A stretch of DNA of 64,000 nucleotides from an uncultured Planctomycetales bacterium. GTDB lineage: Bacteria > Planctomycetota > Planctomycetia > Isosphaerales > Isosphaeraceae. The notes beneath the pieces were generated by a model that saw only the letters and a program-made list of their open reading frames with translations, searched no databases and had not been told where the DNA came from. The stretch is taken from positions 62,001 to 126,000 of the forward strand of contig CAIYJE010000145.1 in the NCBI GenBank assembly GCA_903926465.1, read 5' to 3'. Shown in pieces: positions 45,084 through 53,976 of the stretch (within the stretch, counting starts at the first letter, position 1; every line of letters begins with the position of its first letter). The position numbers and the translations under genes are program-made.

Positions 45084-48000
45084 TCAAGGATTGGGGGTGC
45101 CGGCGGTTGGGTTGGCTTCTGTGGAACGGAGCAGGCGAACAGTACCGGGCGAGGCTGCCAGCACCACTTCGTTCCCGATCGCCCACAGGCCGCCCGCGGG
45201 CAAGATGTTCAACTCTGTGCGATCCACGGGTGTGCCGTCGGCCAGCGTGCGCTTTTGCACCACGCCGTCACGGCTGACAAACCAGAGGTTCTCTCCTTTC
45301 AACAAGGGAGGTCCCACCGGCGGCGTATCTCCCAGGTCAGAGGCCCACATCCGGTTCCCGTCTGGTCCGAAGACCATGACGCCGCCCCCCTTGTCGATGA
45401 TGACCGCATGCTTGTTATCAAACGTCATGGGCCCGACAGCCCTGGGCAGTTCCAGCGGCCACGCACCCAGCGAAGTGAGGTCCCGGGTGGAGAGAGAGCG
45501 GACCCGGTTATCGAGCGTGCTCACAACCACGGCGTCAGAGGTGGGTGCTGGGTCGGCATCCACTGTGCTCTTGAGGTCAACCGGTTCCCCAACCACGGCA
45601 AGGCGGAGTCGCGGTTCGGTGAGCCTTGCCAGGCGCCTGACCTGGCCGGCCTCGTCGGCCAGAATGACAGATTCGGACTGGAGGAAGACCGGGTTTCGCC
45701 ACCGGGTCGGCTTTTCAGCTTCAAAGGTTGGAACGTAAGGCTCGGCCTTGGCGGCTCCCGTTCTGGGATCGACCAGGTAGGCACGACCATCGAGCCCGGG
45801 CAGGAACAGGTCGCTCCCCCAGAAAACCGGGGCAGCGCCCAGCGGCGCGGGCAGGTCGACTCGCTGAAATTCGGCCGTTTTCCCCTCGCGGACCAGCAGG
45901 TGGTCAGACTCGGGAGAGGGAACCAGAATGGTCAGGCCGTCTCGTTCCAGCCGGCGGAGCGGACCTGGCGGCAGGTTGAAGTACCCAGGCCTGCGCAGGG
46001 GCATCTGGACAAACCCACCGGTCTGAAGCAGATCGGGGCTAATTGCCACCTCGGGTCCGTCGGATGCCAGGGTGGTAAGCACATTGCCTTCGGGTGAAAC
46101 CGAGGGGACCAGTGGCCAGGGGGCACCAATCACCGTCTTCCAGGCCACCTTGCCATTCGTAGGATCAACACCCCACAGCGCGATCCCCGGCCCGTCTTCG
46201 AACTGGTGGCTAAAGACCGTCAGTTTGCCGGCAACCTGAATTGGTCCCACCGCTGGCCCGGCGCGCTCAATGGTCCAGCTTGGCGTCAGTGAACCGCGTT
46301 CGACATCGAGGTCGAACCGGCCGAGCCGCGTTGCAGAGATCCAGAACTCACGATCGTTCCGGGCCCGGGCGTAGGCTGGACCGGTCGGTCGCTCATCTGG
46401 GGTGGTTGAGGTGATCAGCTTGAGCGGTTCGGCCGCATCGTCTGGTCCCATGCCAAACGCACTCACGGCATTCCGGTCGGTCAGTGACCAGAGAATCGTT
46501 CCCTGAGATGCCGGTGCCTGCCAGGTCCAGCCTGGAATCTTCACGCTCTGACGGAACCGGAGTTTTTCACCCCCGGCCTCGATCATGAAAACCTTCCAGT
46601 CTCCTTCCCAGAGTTCTCCGTTCTGGGGGATTACCAGAAAGTCTGCCAGGCGGGCCGGTGCCGCACGGATTGAGCCCGGTTTATGGCCGAGGTAGGTAGC
46701 AAACACGCATTCCGTGGGCTCACGGGAAACCACGTAGATGCAGTCTCTGTCACCGGTCACATAAAAGAACTGCCCTGCCTCGTCCGCGACCGGAGTGCCT
46801 GACAGTGGGCGGCCAAAATCGAGTGTTCCCCGGATCTCGCCGGAATTGAGGGCCAGGGTCAGCAGCTTGCCGGAAGGTGTTGCCAACACGATCTGGTTGC
46901 CCAGAATCAGTGGAGGGGTCTGGATCGCCTCGCCAATCACCTGGCGCCAGACCAGCTTGCCGGTACGCCCATCAATCATCACTAGATCATTGTAACGGGC
47001 ATCAAAGAGCAGTGCCGTCGGTGGTGTGCCGGTCACCGGAATGGGTGGGAAGGGAGACGAAAGACCTACAGGGATATGCCAGAGTGGAGCCCCGTTGGAG
47101 CCATCGAGTCCGTAGGCGTATCCCTCGGCAAGACCGAAGACCACAGGACCATCGGCGGTAGGCTGCTCGGGCTGCGCACCGGGCGGTACCAGCCGGTAGA
47201 TCAGTGAGACCGGGGGGCCAAGCGGGTCAACGTGGGGCGTGGTATCGGCCGGCCGGGTCGTGGGGTCAAAGCTGACCGCCTTGCGCACCAGTTCCGAGGC
47301 CCCTTCCAGTTGTGTCACCACCTCGCGGTCGTTCACCATATCCGGGTATTCGGCCACCAATCCATCACGGGTGGCAAATACGGTATCGGCTGAGCCCCCC
47401 TTTACAGATTCGGCCATCTTGGCAATGGCGTCTTTGCGTTTCTGGGCCTTGACCACCGCCGCGCGGGCGAGTTCGATCTTCTCGGGGAGCTTGGCTTTCT
47501 CTCGCAGCATCTTGGCTGGCGTACCGGCCACCTTTTCATGAAGCTTGAGGGCGTCTTCCGCCTCCTTGAGCGTGCCGGCGTCGGCGCGAACCCGGGCCGT
47601 TTCCGACAGCCCCTCGGCGGATGTCAGAACCTCGGCGGCAATGTCCATACGTACGTCGCGTGAAGCCGAGTCATCGCCCAGGGTTTTGAGAGCTTGCTGA
47701 ACAGCCTCAAGCGCGGTGTTCCAGGACTTGGTGCCAGGGGCTGTGAACTGCCGGATGTTGGCAAGCTGCCGTAGCGCCCGCATTCGGGGGGCACGCAGAT
47801 CGCTGGGGTTGGTGGTCAGGAACTCATCAAACTGGGCCACGGCCTGCTTGTAGTTCTTATCATCAAACGAGGCGTTGGCCTGGTAGTACTGCTTATCGGC
47901 TTTGTTCTTGGCCACAATAATTGACAGCGCGTATCCCATGATCCCCAGGAACACCAGAATTGCGGCCAGGCCGATGATCAGTGGCGAACTGATCAACTTA

Positions 48001-48590
48001 TCTTGCCCAGGCGCACCGCCAGCATTCAGTTGACGGAACAACTTCCGCCAAAGGGGAACCTTGACCGCCTTGGGAGTAGCCATTCCAACCGCCGCAACGT
48101 CGCTGGCCGTGAGCCGGGGGCCGTCCGCCGCTCGTGAGTTACTTTTGCGACCTTTCTGAACCGGCTCCGCCTCTTCTTCCTGCTCAAGATCTTCCAGGTC
48201 ATCAAACAGCCCGGATGGGGCTGCCGTGGCTGCCGGCTTGGCGGCCGGTGTTGGCTTGCGTGGCGGCTCCACGGGCTTGGCCGGTTTTGGCTTGGCGTCC
48301 GATTCATCGACCAGGAAGATCCGCATTGAGCCGATCTCAATCTCATCGCCGGCCCGGATGCTGGCGGCCGGCATCGACTGGCCGTTGATCGTCAATTCCT
48401 TGGCGTCTGGAAGCGCTTCCACCGTCCAGCGCTCGCCGCGCCGTCTCAGCCGCGCATGGAACGGCTTGGCCTCTGGATCGGAAAGTACGATCTGGCACTT
48501 AGGATCGGACCCAATCAGGGCTGGCTGGTCTCCTGCGACCGATACCACTCGGACGCGTCCTCGGCTGTCGTGCACTTCTAGCGTCGCCAT
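45084..48590 (-). CDS. FHA-domain, single-span membrane protein with PQQ-type beta-propeller
   Basis: A 1168-residue protein. Residues 1-95 form an FHA-like domain (ALIGSDPKCQIVL ... PFHARL), but it has GS rather than the canonical GR and lacks the SxxH serine, so phosphothreonine binding may be lost. A Pro/Ala/Glu-rich linker leads to one membrane span at about 203-226 (LIIGLAAILVFLGIMGYALSI). Beyond it are TPR-like helices (about 232-300), a coiled region and then a long PQQ-like beta-propeller (about 470-1150) with repeated GxxxW/Y-T/D-G strands such as DGRTGKLVWR and DPTNGKVAWK. The FHA would be cytoplasmic and the propeller outside. It is the central gene of the operon. Confidence 0.85.
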   Translation of the reverse strand: MATLEVHDSRGRVRVVSVAGDQPALIGSDPKCQIVLSDPEAKPFHARLRRRGERWTVEALPDAKELTINGQSMPAASIRAGDEIEIGSMRIFLVDESDAKPKPAKPVEPPRKPTPAAKPAATAAPSGLFDDLEDLEQEEEAEPVQKGRKSNSRAADGPRLTASDVAAVGMATPKAVKVPLWRKLFRQLNAGGAPGQDKLISSPLIIGLAAILVFLGIMGYALSIIVAKNKADKQYYQANASFDDKNYKQAVAQFDEFLTTNPSDLRAPRMRALRQLANIRQFTAPGTKSWNTALEAVQQALKTLGDDSASRDVRMDIAAEVLTSAEGLSETARVRADAGTLKEAEDALKLHEKVAGTPAKMLREKAKLPEKIELARAAVVKAQKRKDAIAKMAESVKGGSADTVFATRDGLVAEYPDMVNDREVVTQLEGASELVRKAVSFDPTTRPADTTPHVDPLGPPVSLIYRLVPPGAQPEQPTADGPVVFGLAEGYAYGLDGSNGAPLWHIPVGLSSPFPPIPVTGTPPTALLFDARYNDLVMIDGRTGKLVWRQVIGEAIQTPPLILGNQIVLATPSGKLLTLALNSGEIRGTLDFGRPLSGTPVADEAGQFFYVTGDRDCIYVVSREPTECVFATYLGHKPGSIRAAPARLADFLVIPQNGELWEGDWKVFMIEAGGEKLRFRQSVKIPGWTWQAPASQGTILWSLTDRNAVSAFGMGPDDAAEPLKLITSTTPDERPTGPAYARARNDREFWISATRLGRFDLDVERGSLTPSWTIERAGPAVGPIQVAGKLTVFSHQFEDGPGIALWGVDPTNGKVAWKTVIGAPWPLVPSVSPEGNVLTTLASDGPEVAISPDLLQTGGFVQMPLRRPGYFNLPPGPLRRLERDGLTILVPSPESDHLLVREGKTAEFQRVDLPAPLGAAPVFWGSDLFLPGLDGRAYLVDPRTGAAKAEPYVPTFEAEKPTRWRNPVFLQSESVILADEAGQVRRLARLTEPRLRLAVVGEPVDLKSTVDADPAPTSDAVVVSTLDNRVRSLSTRDLTSLGAWPLELPRAVGPMTFDNKHAVIIDKGGGVMVFGPDGNRMWASDLGDTPPVGPPLLKGENLWFVSRDGVVQKRTLADGTPVDRTELNILPAGGLWAIGNEVVLAASPGTVRLLRSTEANPTAGTPNP

Positions 48591-48730
48591 TCACGATCCC
48601 CCGGACGGTTAGCCACCTCTTGCCTGGATCCGATCACCGAAGTTCGCCATTGACCACGCAATTTGAAACGCGGCGAATTCGGTTGGGCTCAAGCCCTTGA
48701 GTCAAGTCAGTCGCGATGCATGTTAGACGG

Positions 48731-49795
48731 TTATTGACGGAGCGGCTCCTGTGAGACCACACGGAACTCGTAGCCGTTGCCAACCTGGGTGGCCTGGAAC
48801 CGCGTGCTGCGGATCTGGGCCGGCTGGCGTCCGGCGTACCGGACCTCGAGTTGCGAAAGGGCGTCCTCAATATCGGCTGGGTAGAACTGGAAGATCGGCC
48901 GGTTACCAACCTGGATATTCGCGCGCTGGAGAAGGGTCATGTCGACGGACTTTCTCCCCTGTCCTTGCCAGATGAAGAAGAGCCGTTTATCGGCTTTGGC
49001 CAGCCCGGTACGCCTTGAGGGAGAGCCTGCGAAGTTGGTGGCGTACTCAATGCTGCTTGTGCCAGAGGGTACACCAAGTTCGATCTTGAAGAAGTCAAGC
49101 TGCTTGGCGTATTCGTCGACCGTTTGACCAGGGGCGAATACAATCACCCAGCGCTGTTCGCGGGAAACGCCGCCATCTCCAGGGCCGCCGCCAAAGCCGT
49201 AGCCAATGGGCGAATTGCCCATCTTTGATGAGCGCCGACCGCTTGCAACGGGACCGGCGTTCGGCAAGGCCTCGGCCATGTCGACCTCGGAGGTCTGGTT
49301 GGGCGGGGTCTCCACGAAGGCGTCAATCACGACTTGGTTGGTGGTTTCCACCTGCGGTTCTTCGAACTCGGAGGCTTCTTCCATGTTGTTCGAGGCAAAC
49401 TTTTCGGGCGTTCCACCGGCTACATTCACTTCGGCCCGGGCACTTGGGTCCACATCGGTCGATCCACCCGTGCCGCCTACGACTTCGATGACCTCAATCC
49501 GAGATGGTGGAGCCTGAGCGTAAGAACGTTCGGTGATCAGGCGGATGAACATCCAGCCAACAAAGAAGACGGTAGCCACGATGACCGACAACATCATGGA
49601 CGATGTTCGGTCGATCTGGGATTCGCCATAGATCTTGGGAACGGTCGGAACCTCAGGCGGTGTGGCGGTGTTCCCCTTGTCTGAGGTGAGGCGCTCGCCG
49701 GCGTTTCCCTCGGCCATCAGAGCTGCGCTCAGACTTGGGTCTGGGGCCTGTTCACGATCGCTTCGCAGCGGTTCGGGTGGGGTTGGAGAACTCAT
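48731..49795 (-). CDS. Single-span membrane protein of unknown family, TonB-like layout
   Basis: A 354-residue protein whose charged, Pro-rich cytoplasmic N-terminus (about 1-65) is followed by one membrane span (MMLSVIVATVFFVGWMFIRLI, about 67-87), a disordered Pro/Glu/Asn-rich linker (about 95-190), a Gly-rich turn (GYGFGGGPGDGG) and a folded C-terminal domain with RWVIVFAPGQTVDEYAKQLDF and KRLFFIWQGQGR. The layout resembles TonB-type linkers, but no TonB signature is present, so no function is assigned. Its start overlaps the upstream gene (ATGA), so translation is coupled. Confidence 0.72.
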   Translation of the reverse strand: MSSPTPPEPLRSDREQAPDPSLSAALMAEGNAGERLTSDKGNTATPPEVPTVPKIYGESQIDRTSSMMLSVIVATVFFVGWMFIRLITERSYAQAPPSRIEVIEVVGGTGGSTDVDPSARAEVNVAGGTPEKFASNNMEEASEFEEPQVETTNQVVIDAFVETPPNQTSEVDMAEALPNAGPVASGRRSSKMGNSPIGYGFGGGPGDGGVSREQRWVIVFAPGQTVDEYAKQLDFFKIELGVPSGTSSIEYATNFAGSPSRRTGLAKADKRLFFIWQGQGRKSVDMTLLQRANIQVGNRPIFQFYPADIEDALSQLEVRYAGRQPAQIRSTRFQATQVGNGYEFRVVSQEPLRQ

Positions 49796-51495
49796 GGCTT
49801 CCGCCCTTCCTCCGGGGCGGTTGACTTCTGGTCGTCGTCCGAGTCAGATTCCTCTTTGAGAGCGGTGGAACCGGCAACGCGGCCCACGCCGGAAAGCAAA
49901 GAGGCATCATCGAGGGCTTCCAGGCCTGGTGGACGCACCAGTTCGAACCAGTCACGCCAGCGTCTGGCGGCAGCCAGCCGTTCTTCAGGTGTGGAACCGC
50001 GAGGTGGGCCGTATCCTTCAAGCTTTCGGCTCATCACTTCCAGGCTCACGCGTGCCTCGGCCGAGACCCCTTCGTCGGGATCAAGCAGAGCGCGGATCAG
50101 GGCGGGTGCCAGGTCAAGATCGCCCATGCGGCCCAGGGCCCAGCAGGCCACGCGGCGGATACCAGGATCACGGTCCATCAAGAGCTTGAGGAAGCGATCT
50201 TTGAGCGGGCGGAGCACGCTGGGTCCGTCTTTGCTGAACCGGTCCAAGAGTCCAGCCAAGGCTGAGTCAATGTCTGCGCTCCGTGGATCTTCCAGAACGG
50301 CCATCATCCCCTCGACTGCGCCATTCATGGGCCGGACCACAATGCGACCCTGGGCGACGGTCATGTTGTTCAAGTCTTCGGGTAGGCCTCGGCCGCCGAG
50401 CAATGTGCCTGCGCCCAGTTTGCGGATGTCGATTTTGCGGACCGATTTTGCGGTCGCTCTTACCAGGTAGAGAATGGCCCAGGATGTCTTGGGTACCAGC
50501 CCCTGGGCGCCGTCACCGCTAGACCACTGGCCAGAACTGTCCTGGTGCTGGAGGAACCAGTTAAATCCTCCGTCATACCAACCGGGCATGTTCCGGATCT
50601 CCCCCTTCTCCGAAAATGCCCCGACTCGTTCCATACCATAAAGGCCGTACGAGGCCGATTGCCCCATCCTGGGTGATTCCCCAGGAGCGTAATTATTGGC
50701 GAGCCAGGAAATGCCTCGATTCACAGCGGCGTTGATGGCAACCGTTGAGGAGGCGGGCTTGAACTTGGGAGTAGACCCCTCTACCACCAGTGGAGTGAGA
50801 AGGGGATGGGAGGAGTCGGCCCCCTTACGGTACTGGGCCAGCAGACGCTGGCAAAGTAGCAAACTGCCAACTCCGGCGGCCGTCATGGAAACCGTGGGTG
50901 ACCAGTTTGCCTGGTCTGGGTGGTAACTCCAGCCGCCATCTCCGGCCTGGACAGACATGAACCACATGGCGGCGGCGTCAAAGACTCGTGGTGGGATTTC
51001 CACGCCAATACCGTCAGCTTCCCAAAGTCCAAGCAACGCAAACTGAGAGACCGAGCAGTCACCGGCCGTTCGTTCGTCATAATCCCAGGAACCGTTGGGC
51101 TTTTGCCGAGAGATCAGATATCCGGCCGCAGCTTGCACCTGGGGTTTGAACCCGATGGGGTCAACGTTGGCCAAGGCCATACAAACGCAGCCGGCTTCGT
51201 AGAGGGATTTCTCGTTCCGTTCTTCAGGGGTAAAGCCCTGGTCCGAGAATCGGGAGAGAACTTTCTGAAGGAACGCCTGGAGGTCTGGATCATTATCCGG
51301 AACGTCAGACTTGTTCATGGCCAGCACGGCCAGCGCTGCCTGGCCGGCGGTAACATTCCGCGTATTCTGGCGAAGGAAAGTGATCCCCCGGGCAATCGAG
51401 GGATTCGCCTGCTCTCGCTGGGCTTGGGCCTGAAGCGGCGAAGCATCGACGAGCAAACCCAGGGCCAAGAGCGAAATGAGCAGCGTGCGGGTCAC
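49792..51495 (-). CDS. Exported prenyltransferase/squalene-oxidase-repeat protein with HEAT repeats
   Basis: A 567-residue protein from the GTG at 51495 (GGAGT nine bases upstream), which starts directly at a signal peptide (RTLLISLLALGLLVDASPLQAQA). An alpha/alpha-toroid of squalene-cyclase-like repeats follows: QKPNGSWDYDE, QAGDGGWSYHPD, QDSSGQWSSGDG, each with the QxxxGxW motif. No catalytic DxDD of cyclases is seen, so it is probably a binding toroid. The last part has HEAT repeats (RDPGIRRVACWALGRMGDLDLAPALIRALL). A Glu/Asp/Ser-rich tail overlaps the next gene. It is the first of the tightly linked envelope genes. Confidence 0.83.
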   Translation of the reverse strand: MTRTLLISLLALGLLVDASPLQAQAQREQANPSIARGITFLRQNTRNVTAGQAALAVLAMNKSDVPDNDPDLQAFLQKVLSRFSDQGFTPEERNEKSLYEAGCVCMALANVDPIGFKPQVQAAAGYLISRQKPNGSWDYDERTAGDCSVSQFALLGLWEADGIGVEIPPRVFDAAAMWFMSVQAGDGGWSYHPDQANWSPTVSMTAAGVGSLLLCQRLLAQYRKGADSSHPLLTPLVVEGSTPKFKPASSTVAINAAVNRGISWLANNYAPGESPRMGQSASYGLYGMERVGAFSEKGEIRNMPGWYDGGFNWFLQHQDSSGQWSSGDGAQGLVPKTSWAILYLVRATAKSVRKIDIRKLGAGTLLGGRGLPEDLNNMTVAQGRIVVRPMNGAVEGMMAVLEDPRSADIDSALAGLLDRFSKDGPSVLRPLKDRFLKLLMDRDPGIRRVACWALGRMGDLDLAPALIRALLDPDEGVSAEARVSLEVMSRKLEGYGPPRGSTPEERLAAARRWRDWFELVRPPGLEALDDASLLSGVGRVAGSTALKEESDSDDDQKSTAPEEGRKP

Positions 51496-51593
51496 GGATT
51501 CGCCACTCCAGAATGGCCAGGCGAGAAAGTGTGGATTCACATTTTGATTCTATCGCCATCGCTTGGCCAAGGCGAGCATTCGATGGTCGGTTC

Positions 51594-52475
51594 TCAAGGC
51601 TTTTGCAGCGGGCGGATTTCGATCTTGCGGAACAGGATTTCCGCCCCCTCAGACTGGAACTGGAGCTTGCCACGGGTCTGGTTCGCGCCGCGTCCTTGGT
51701 TCACCACCACGCCGTTGACCAGGTAGGTCAGTGTATCTCCCAGAGCGATCACTTCCATGGTATTCCACTCGCCGGCGGGCTTTTCAACGTCTCGTTTGCC
51801 GCGAGTGCCGAGAACGTCCTTCCATTCAGGGTCTCGGCCCCACCAGTTGAAGCGGCCGCTATCGCGAGTATCGGGCTTGCCGTTCGGGTCAAAATAGGGC
51901 TGGCCGTCGGCCCCAATTCGCGTATTCACGGTCAGCCTTGGCTTTTCCTTCTCCTTGCCGGCCACCATCAGGATGTCTCCACAGCCCCCTTCAATGATCT
52001 GGCACTCCAGTGACTGCATCCACATGCCGCCCACGGCACCGTCTGGACCCACACAGTGCAGCAAGATTCCAGAATCTCGAGAGGCGGCCTCACGCGGGGG
52101 CCAGGTCTTGCCGCCCCACTTCCATTCCACGATCAGTTGATAATCAGAGAATTCACCCACGGTTGTCACGGCGCCATAGTCCTGACCAGAGATCCGCAGC
52201 ACCCCGTCTTGCACGGTGAACACCCGGTTTGGATCGCTGGTGCCATGCCCCTGAAGATAGGTGGTGAAGCCGGTCAGATCCTTGCCGTTGAACTTCAGAA
52301 CCGGGTCACCGGTTTTGACCTCCGGACGCAACCGGTTGAACACGGTCAGATCTTCGGTTTGCTGGGCCGGTGCTGGTTCGACCAGGCTCATCAAAGAAAG
52401 GCTCAAAATGGCGAGCCCCGTGGCGTGGAATCGTCGGATTCTGGTGGACGGTTGATTCCTGAGACCTGAATTCAT
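51594..52475 (-). CDS. DUF1080 (3-keto-disaccharide-hydrolase-like) exported protein
   Basis: A 293-residue exported protein with a signal peptide (about 1-37, ending PAPAQ). The DUF1080 domain shows the family features: PVLKFNGKDLTGFTTYLQG, VQDGVLRISGQDYGAVTTV, YQLIVEWKWG, SRDSGILLHCVGPDG and a late GKLQFQSEGAEILFRKIEIRPL. Its concanavalin-like fold is related to glycoside-binding and 3-keto-glycoside hydrolases; the substrate is unknown. It lies 98 bases upstream of the toroid gene on the same strand and is probably the second gene of the operon. Confidence 0.87.
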   Translation of the reverse strand: MNSGLRNQPSTRIRRFHATGLAILSLSLMSLVEPAPAQQTEDLTVFNRLRPEVKTGDPVLKFNGKDLTGFTTYLQGHGTSDPNRVFTVQDGVLRISGQDYGAVTTVGEFSDYQLIVEWKWGGKTWPPREAASRDSGILLHCVGPDGAVGGMWMQSLECQIIEGGCGDILMVAGKEKEKPRLTVNTRIGADGQPYFDPNGKPDTRDSGRFNWWGRDPEWKDVLGTRGKRDVEKPAGEWNTMEVIALGDTLTYLVNGVVVNQGRGANQTRGKLQFQSEGAEILFRKIEIRPLQKP

Positions 52476-52489
52476 GGCTGTGGACCTTC

Positions 52490-52792
52490 TTATAACGCTG
52501 TTGGCGAGGGGGGGGCTGATTCCCGTTTCACCAGGGTTGCCCCCTGGGACCGGCAGATCGTTTCAACTTTGTCGGCCAGAACCGGGTCGGGGCACCCAAT
52601 GGCCAGTACCATCCCGCGCTGATCTGGCAGATTTTCGGGGGGCAAAATCCCGAGCTGATCACTCCGAATCCCGATTTGAAGCAACCACTGGATCACTCCG
52701 TTGGCCAGCGTGGCGTACGGAAAAAATGCCACGATTCGTGGTCCCATGTACGGGGCAGACGCTTTTCCGGGTCGGATCAGAGGGGTGGGCAT
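52490..52792 (-). CDS. Small conserved-looking protein of unknown function
   Basis: About 100 residues from the ATG at 52792; a start at 52870 adds 26 residues of low-complexity sequence. The core reads GPRIVAFFPYATLANGVIQWLLQIGI, then LGILPPENLPDQRGMVLAIGCPDP and VETICRSQGATLV, an alternating beta/alpha pattern like a small ferredoxin-like domain. The stop lies 15 bases before the DUF1080 gene. No known family. Confidence 0.62.
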   Translation of the reverse strand: MPTPLIRPGKASAPYMGPRIVAFFPYATLANGVIQWLLQIGIRSDQLGILPPENLPDQRGMVLAIGCPDPVLADKVETICRSQGATLVKRESAPPSPTAL

Positions 52793-53142
52793 GGGTGCAA
52801 ATTCGCTCTTGGTTTCGAGCGGGTGAATTCTCGATTGCCACCTGATAGGAGGCCTGGCCGTGATGATCATGTTATCGTCCCGGAAGTCGGCCAGATTCGC
52901 AAGCAGCACCCGTGAAAGAGGGTAGAGGCTGGTTCATGGATCGGTGGATTCTTCCCGAGTTGCTCCTGGAGATGGTGCGTGTTTCGCATCCCGAATTGCC
53001 GGCCTGCGACCCAAGCAATGGTTGAGGCAATGCCGCCCAGGACTGCGTATGCGAGCCTGGAGGCAACGGCTACAATTCAGGCAGGATTTGACCTCGCACG
53101 GCTCACCGGGCAGCTTGAGTCCGGATCGGCAATGGATTTTCG

Positions 53143-53976
53143 ATGCATTACCTGATTCTCGCTCTTGTGTTCCCGCTGGGTTACCAGTTACCCGGTCAGC
53201 TCGAACGGCTGCCGTCGGTGCAGGATTCGCGTTTGCGTGAACTCTCTGGGCTCACGGCCAGCAGGAAGTACCCTGGAATTTTCTGGGCACATGGAGATTC
53301 TGGGAATCCGCCCGCCCTGTTTGCTCTGGATCGCCAGGGACAAACGGTTGGTCGGTTCGCCGTCCAGGCTCCCAACCTGGATTGGGAAGACGTGGCCATG
53401 GATGACGCTGGGCACCTTTACGTGGGAGATATCGGCAATAACCTCCGGGTGTTGCCGATTCGAGTGATCCATGAGGTTGAGGAGCCAGATCCGACCCGGG
53501 GCCCTGAGCCGCCATTGAAGCCCCTGAGATCATTTGCGTACCGGTTTCCGGCCTCGGGAGCCTTTGACGCCGAGGCGCTTTTTGTGGATGGCGAGGATCT
53601 GGTGCTGATTGAGAAGTGGTTTGACCGTCGTGAGCCCAGGATCTGGAGCCTTTCCAGGAAGAATTCCGCCGGGCTTGGTAAACCGGCCGAGTTGCAGGAC
53701 CGGGGTTTGCTCCCAGGCTTTCCTGAACCCGTGACGGGTGCTTCGCTTTCGGCCGACGGTCGATGGCTGGCCGTTTGTTCGACCCGAGTGAGCCGGGTCT
53801 ATGGCCGAGCGGGCGCTGGGGCATGGGTTTTGAAAGCGGCCGTGGAACTGCCTGGCGACGAGGGGTACGAGGCGGTGGCCTGGGATGGTAAAGACCTGGT
53901 GATTGCCAGCGAATCTGGCCGCCGTGACCGCTGGATTGCCCCGGTGGTTGAGCTATCTGGGGGTGGCAAGCCATGA
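53143..53976 (+). CDS. Beta-propeller protein, probably exported
   Basis: A 277-residue protein with a weak signal (HYLILALVFPLGYQLPG). It reads as a beta-propeller: LRELSGLTASRKYPGIFWAHGDSGNPPALFALD, a Leu/Asp-rich WEDVAMDDAGHLYVGDIGNN, AFDAEALFVDG and a late YEAVAWDGKDLVIASES. The DSGNP and EDVAMD motifs are typical of a planctomycete/bacteroidete propeller family related to esterase-like phytase-like domains. It overlaps thiO by four bases (ATGA). Function unknown. Confidence 0.75.
   Translation: MHYLILALVFPLGYQLPGQLERLPSVQDSRLRELSGLTASRKYPGIFWAHGDSGNPPALFALDRQGQTVGRFAVQAPNLDWEDVAMDDAGHLYVGDIGNNLRVLPIRVIHEVEEPDPTRGPEPPLKPLRSFAYRFPASGAFDAEALFVDGEDLVLIEKWFDRREPRIWSLSRKNSAGLGKPAELQDRGLLPGFPEPVTGASLSADGRWLAVCSTRVSRVYGRAGAGAWVLKAAVELPGDEGYEAVAWDGKDLVIASESGRRDRWIAPVVELSGGGKP

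Noticed and set aside
44868-46097. Plus-strand frame of 409 codons
   Set aside because: It is antisense to the FHA-propeller and SBP genes and encodes a low-complexity, Gln/Gly/Arg-rich product typical of high-GC shadow frames.
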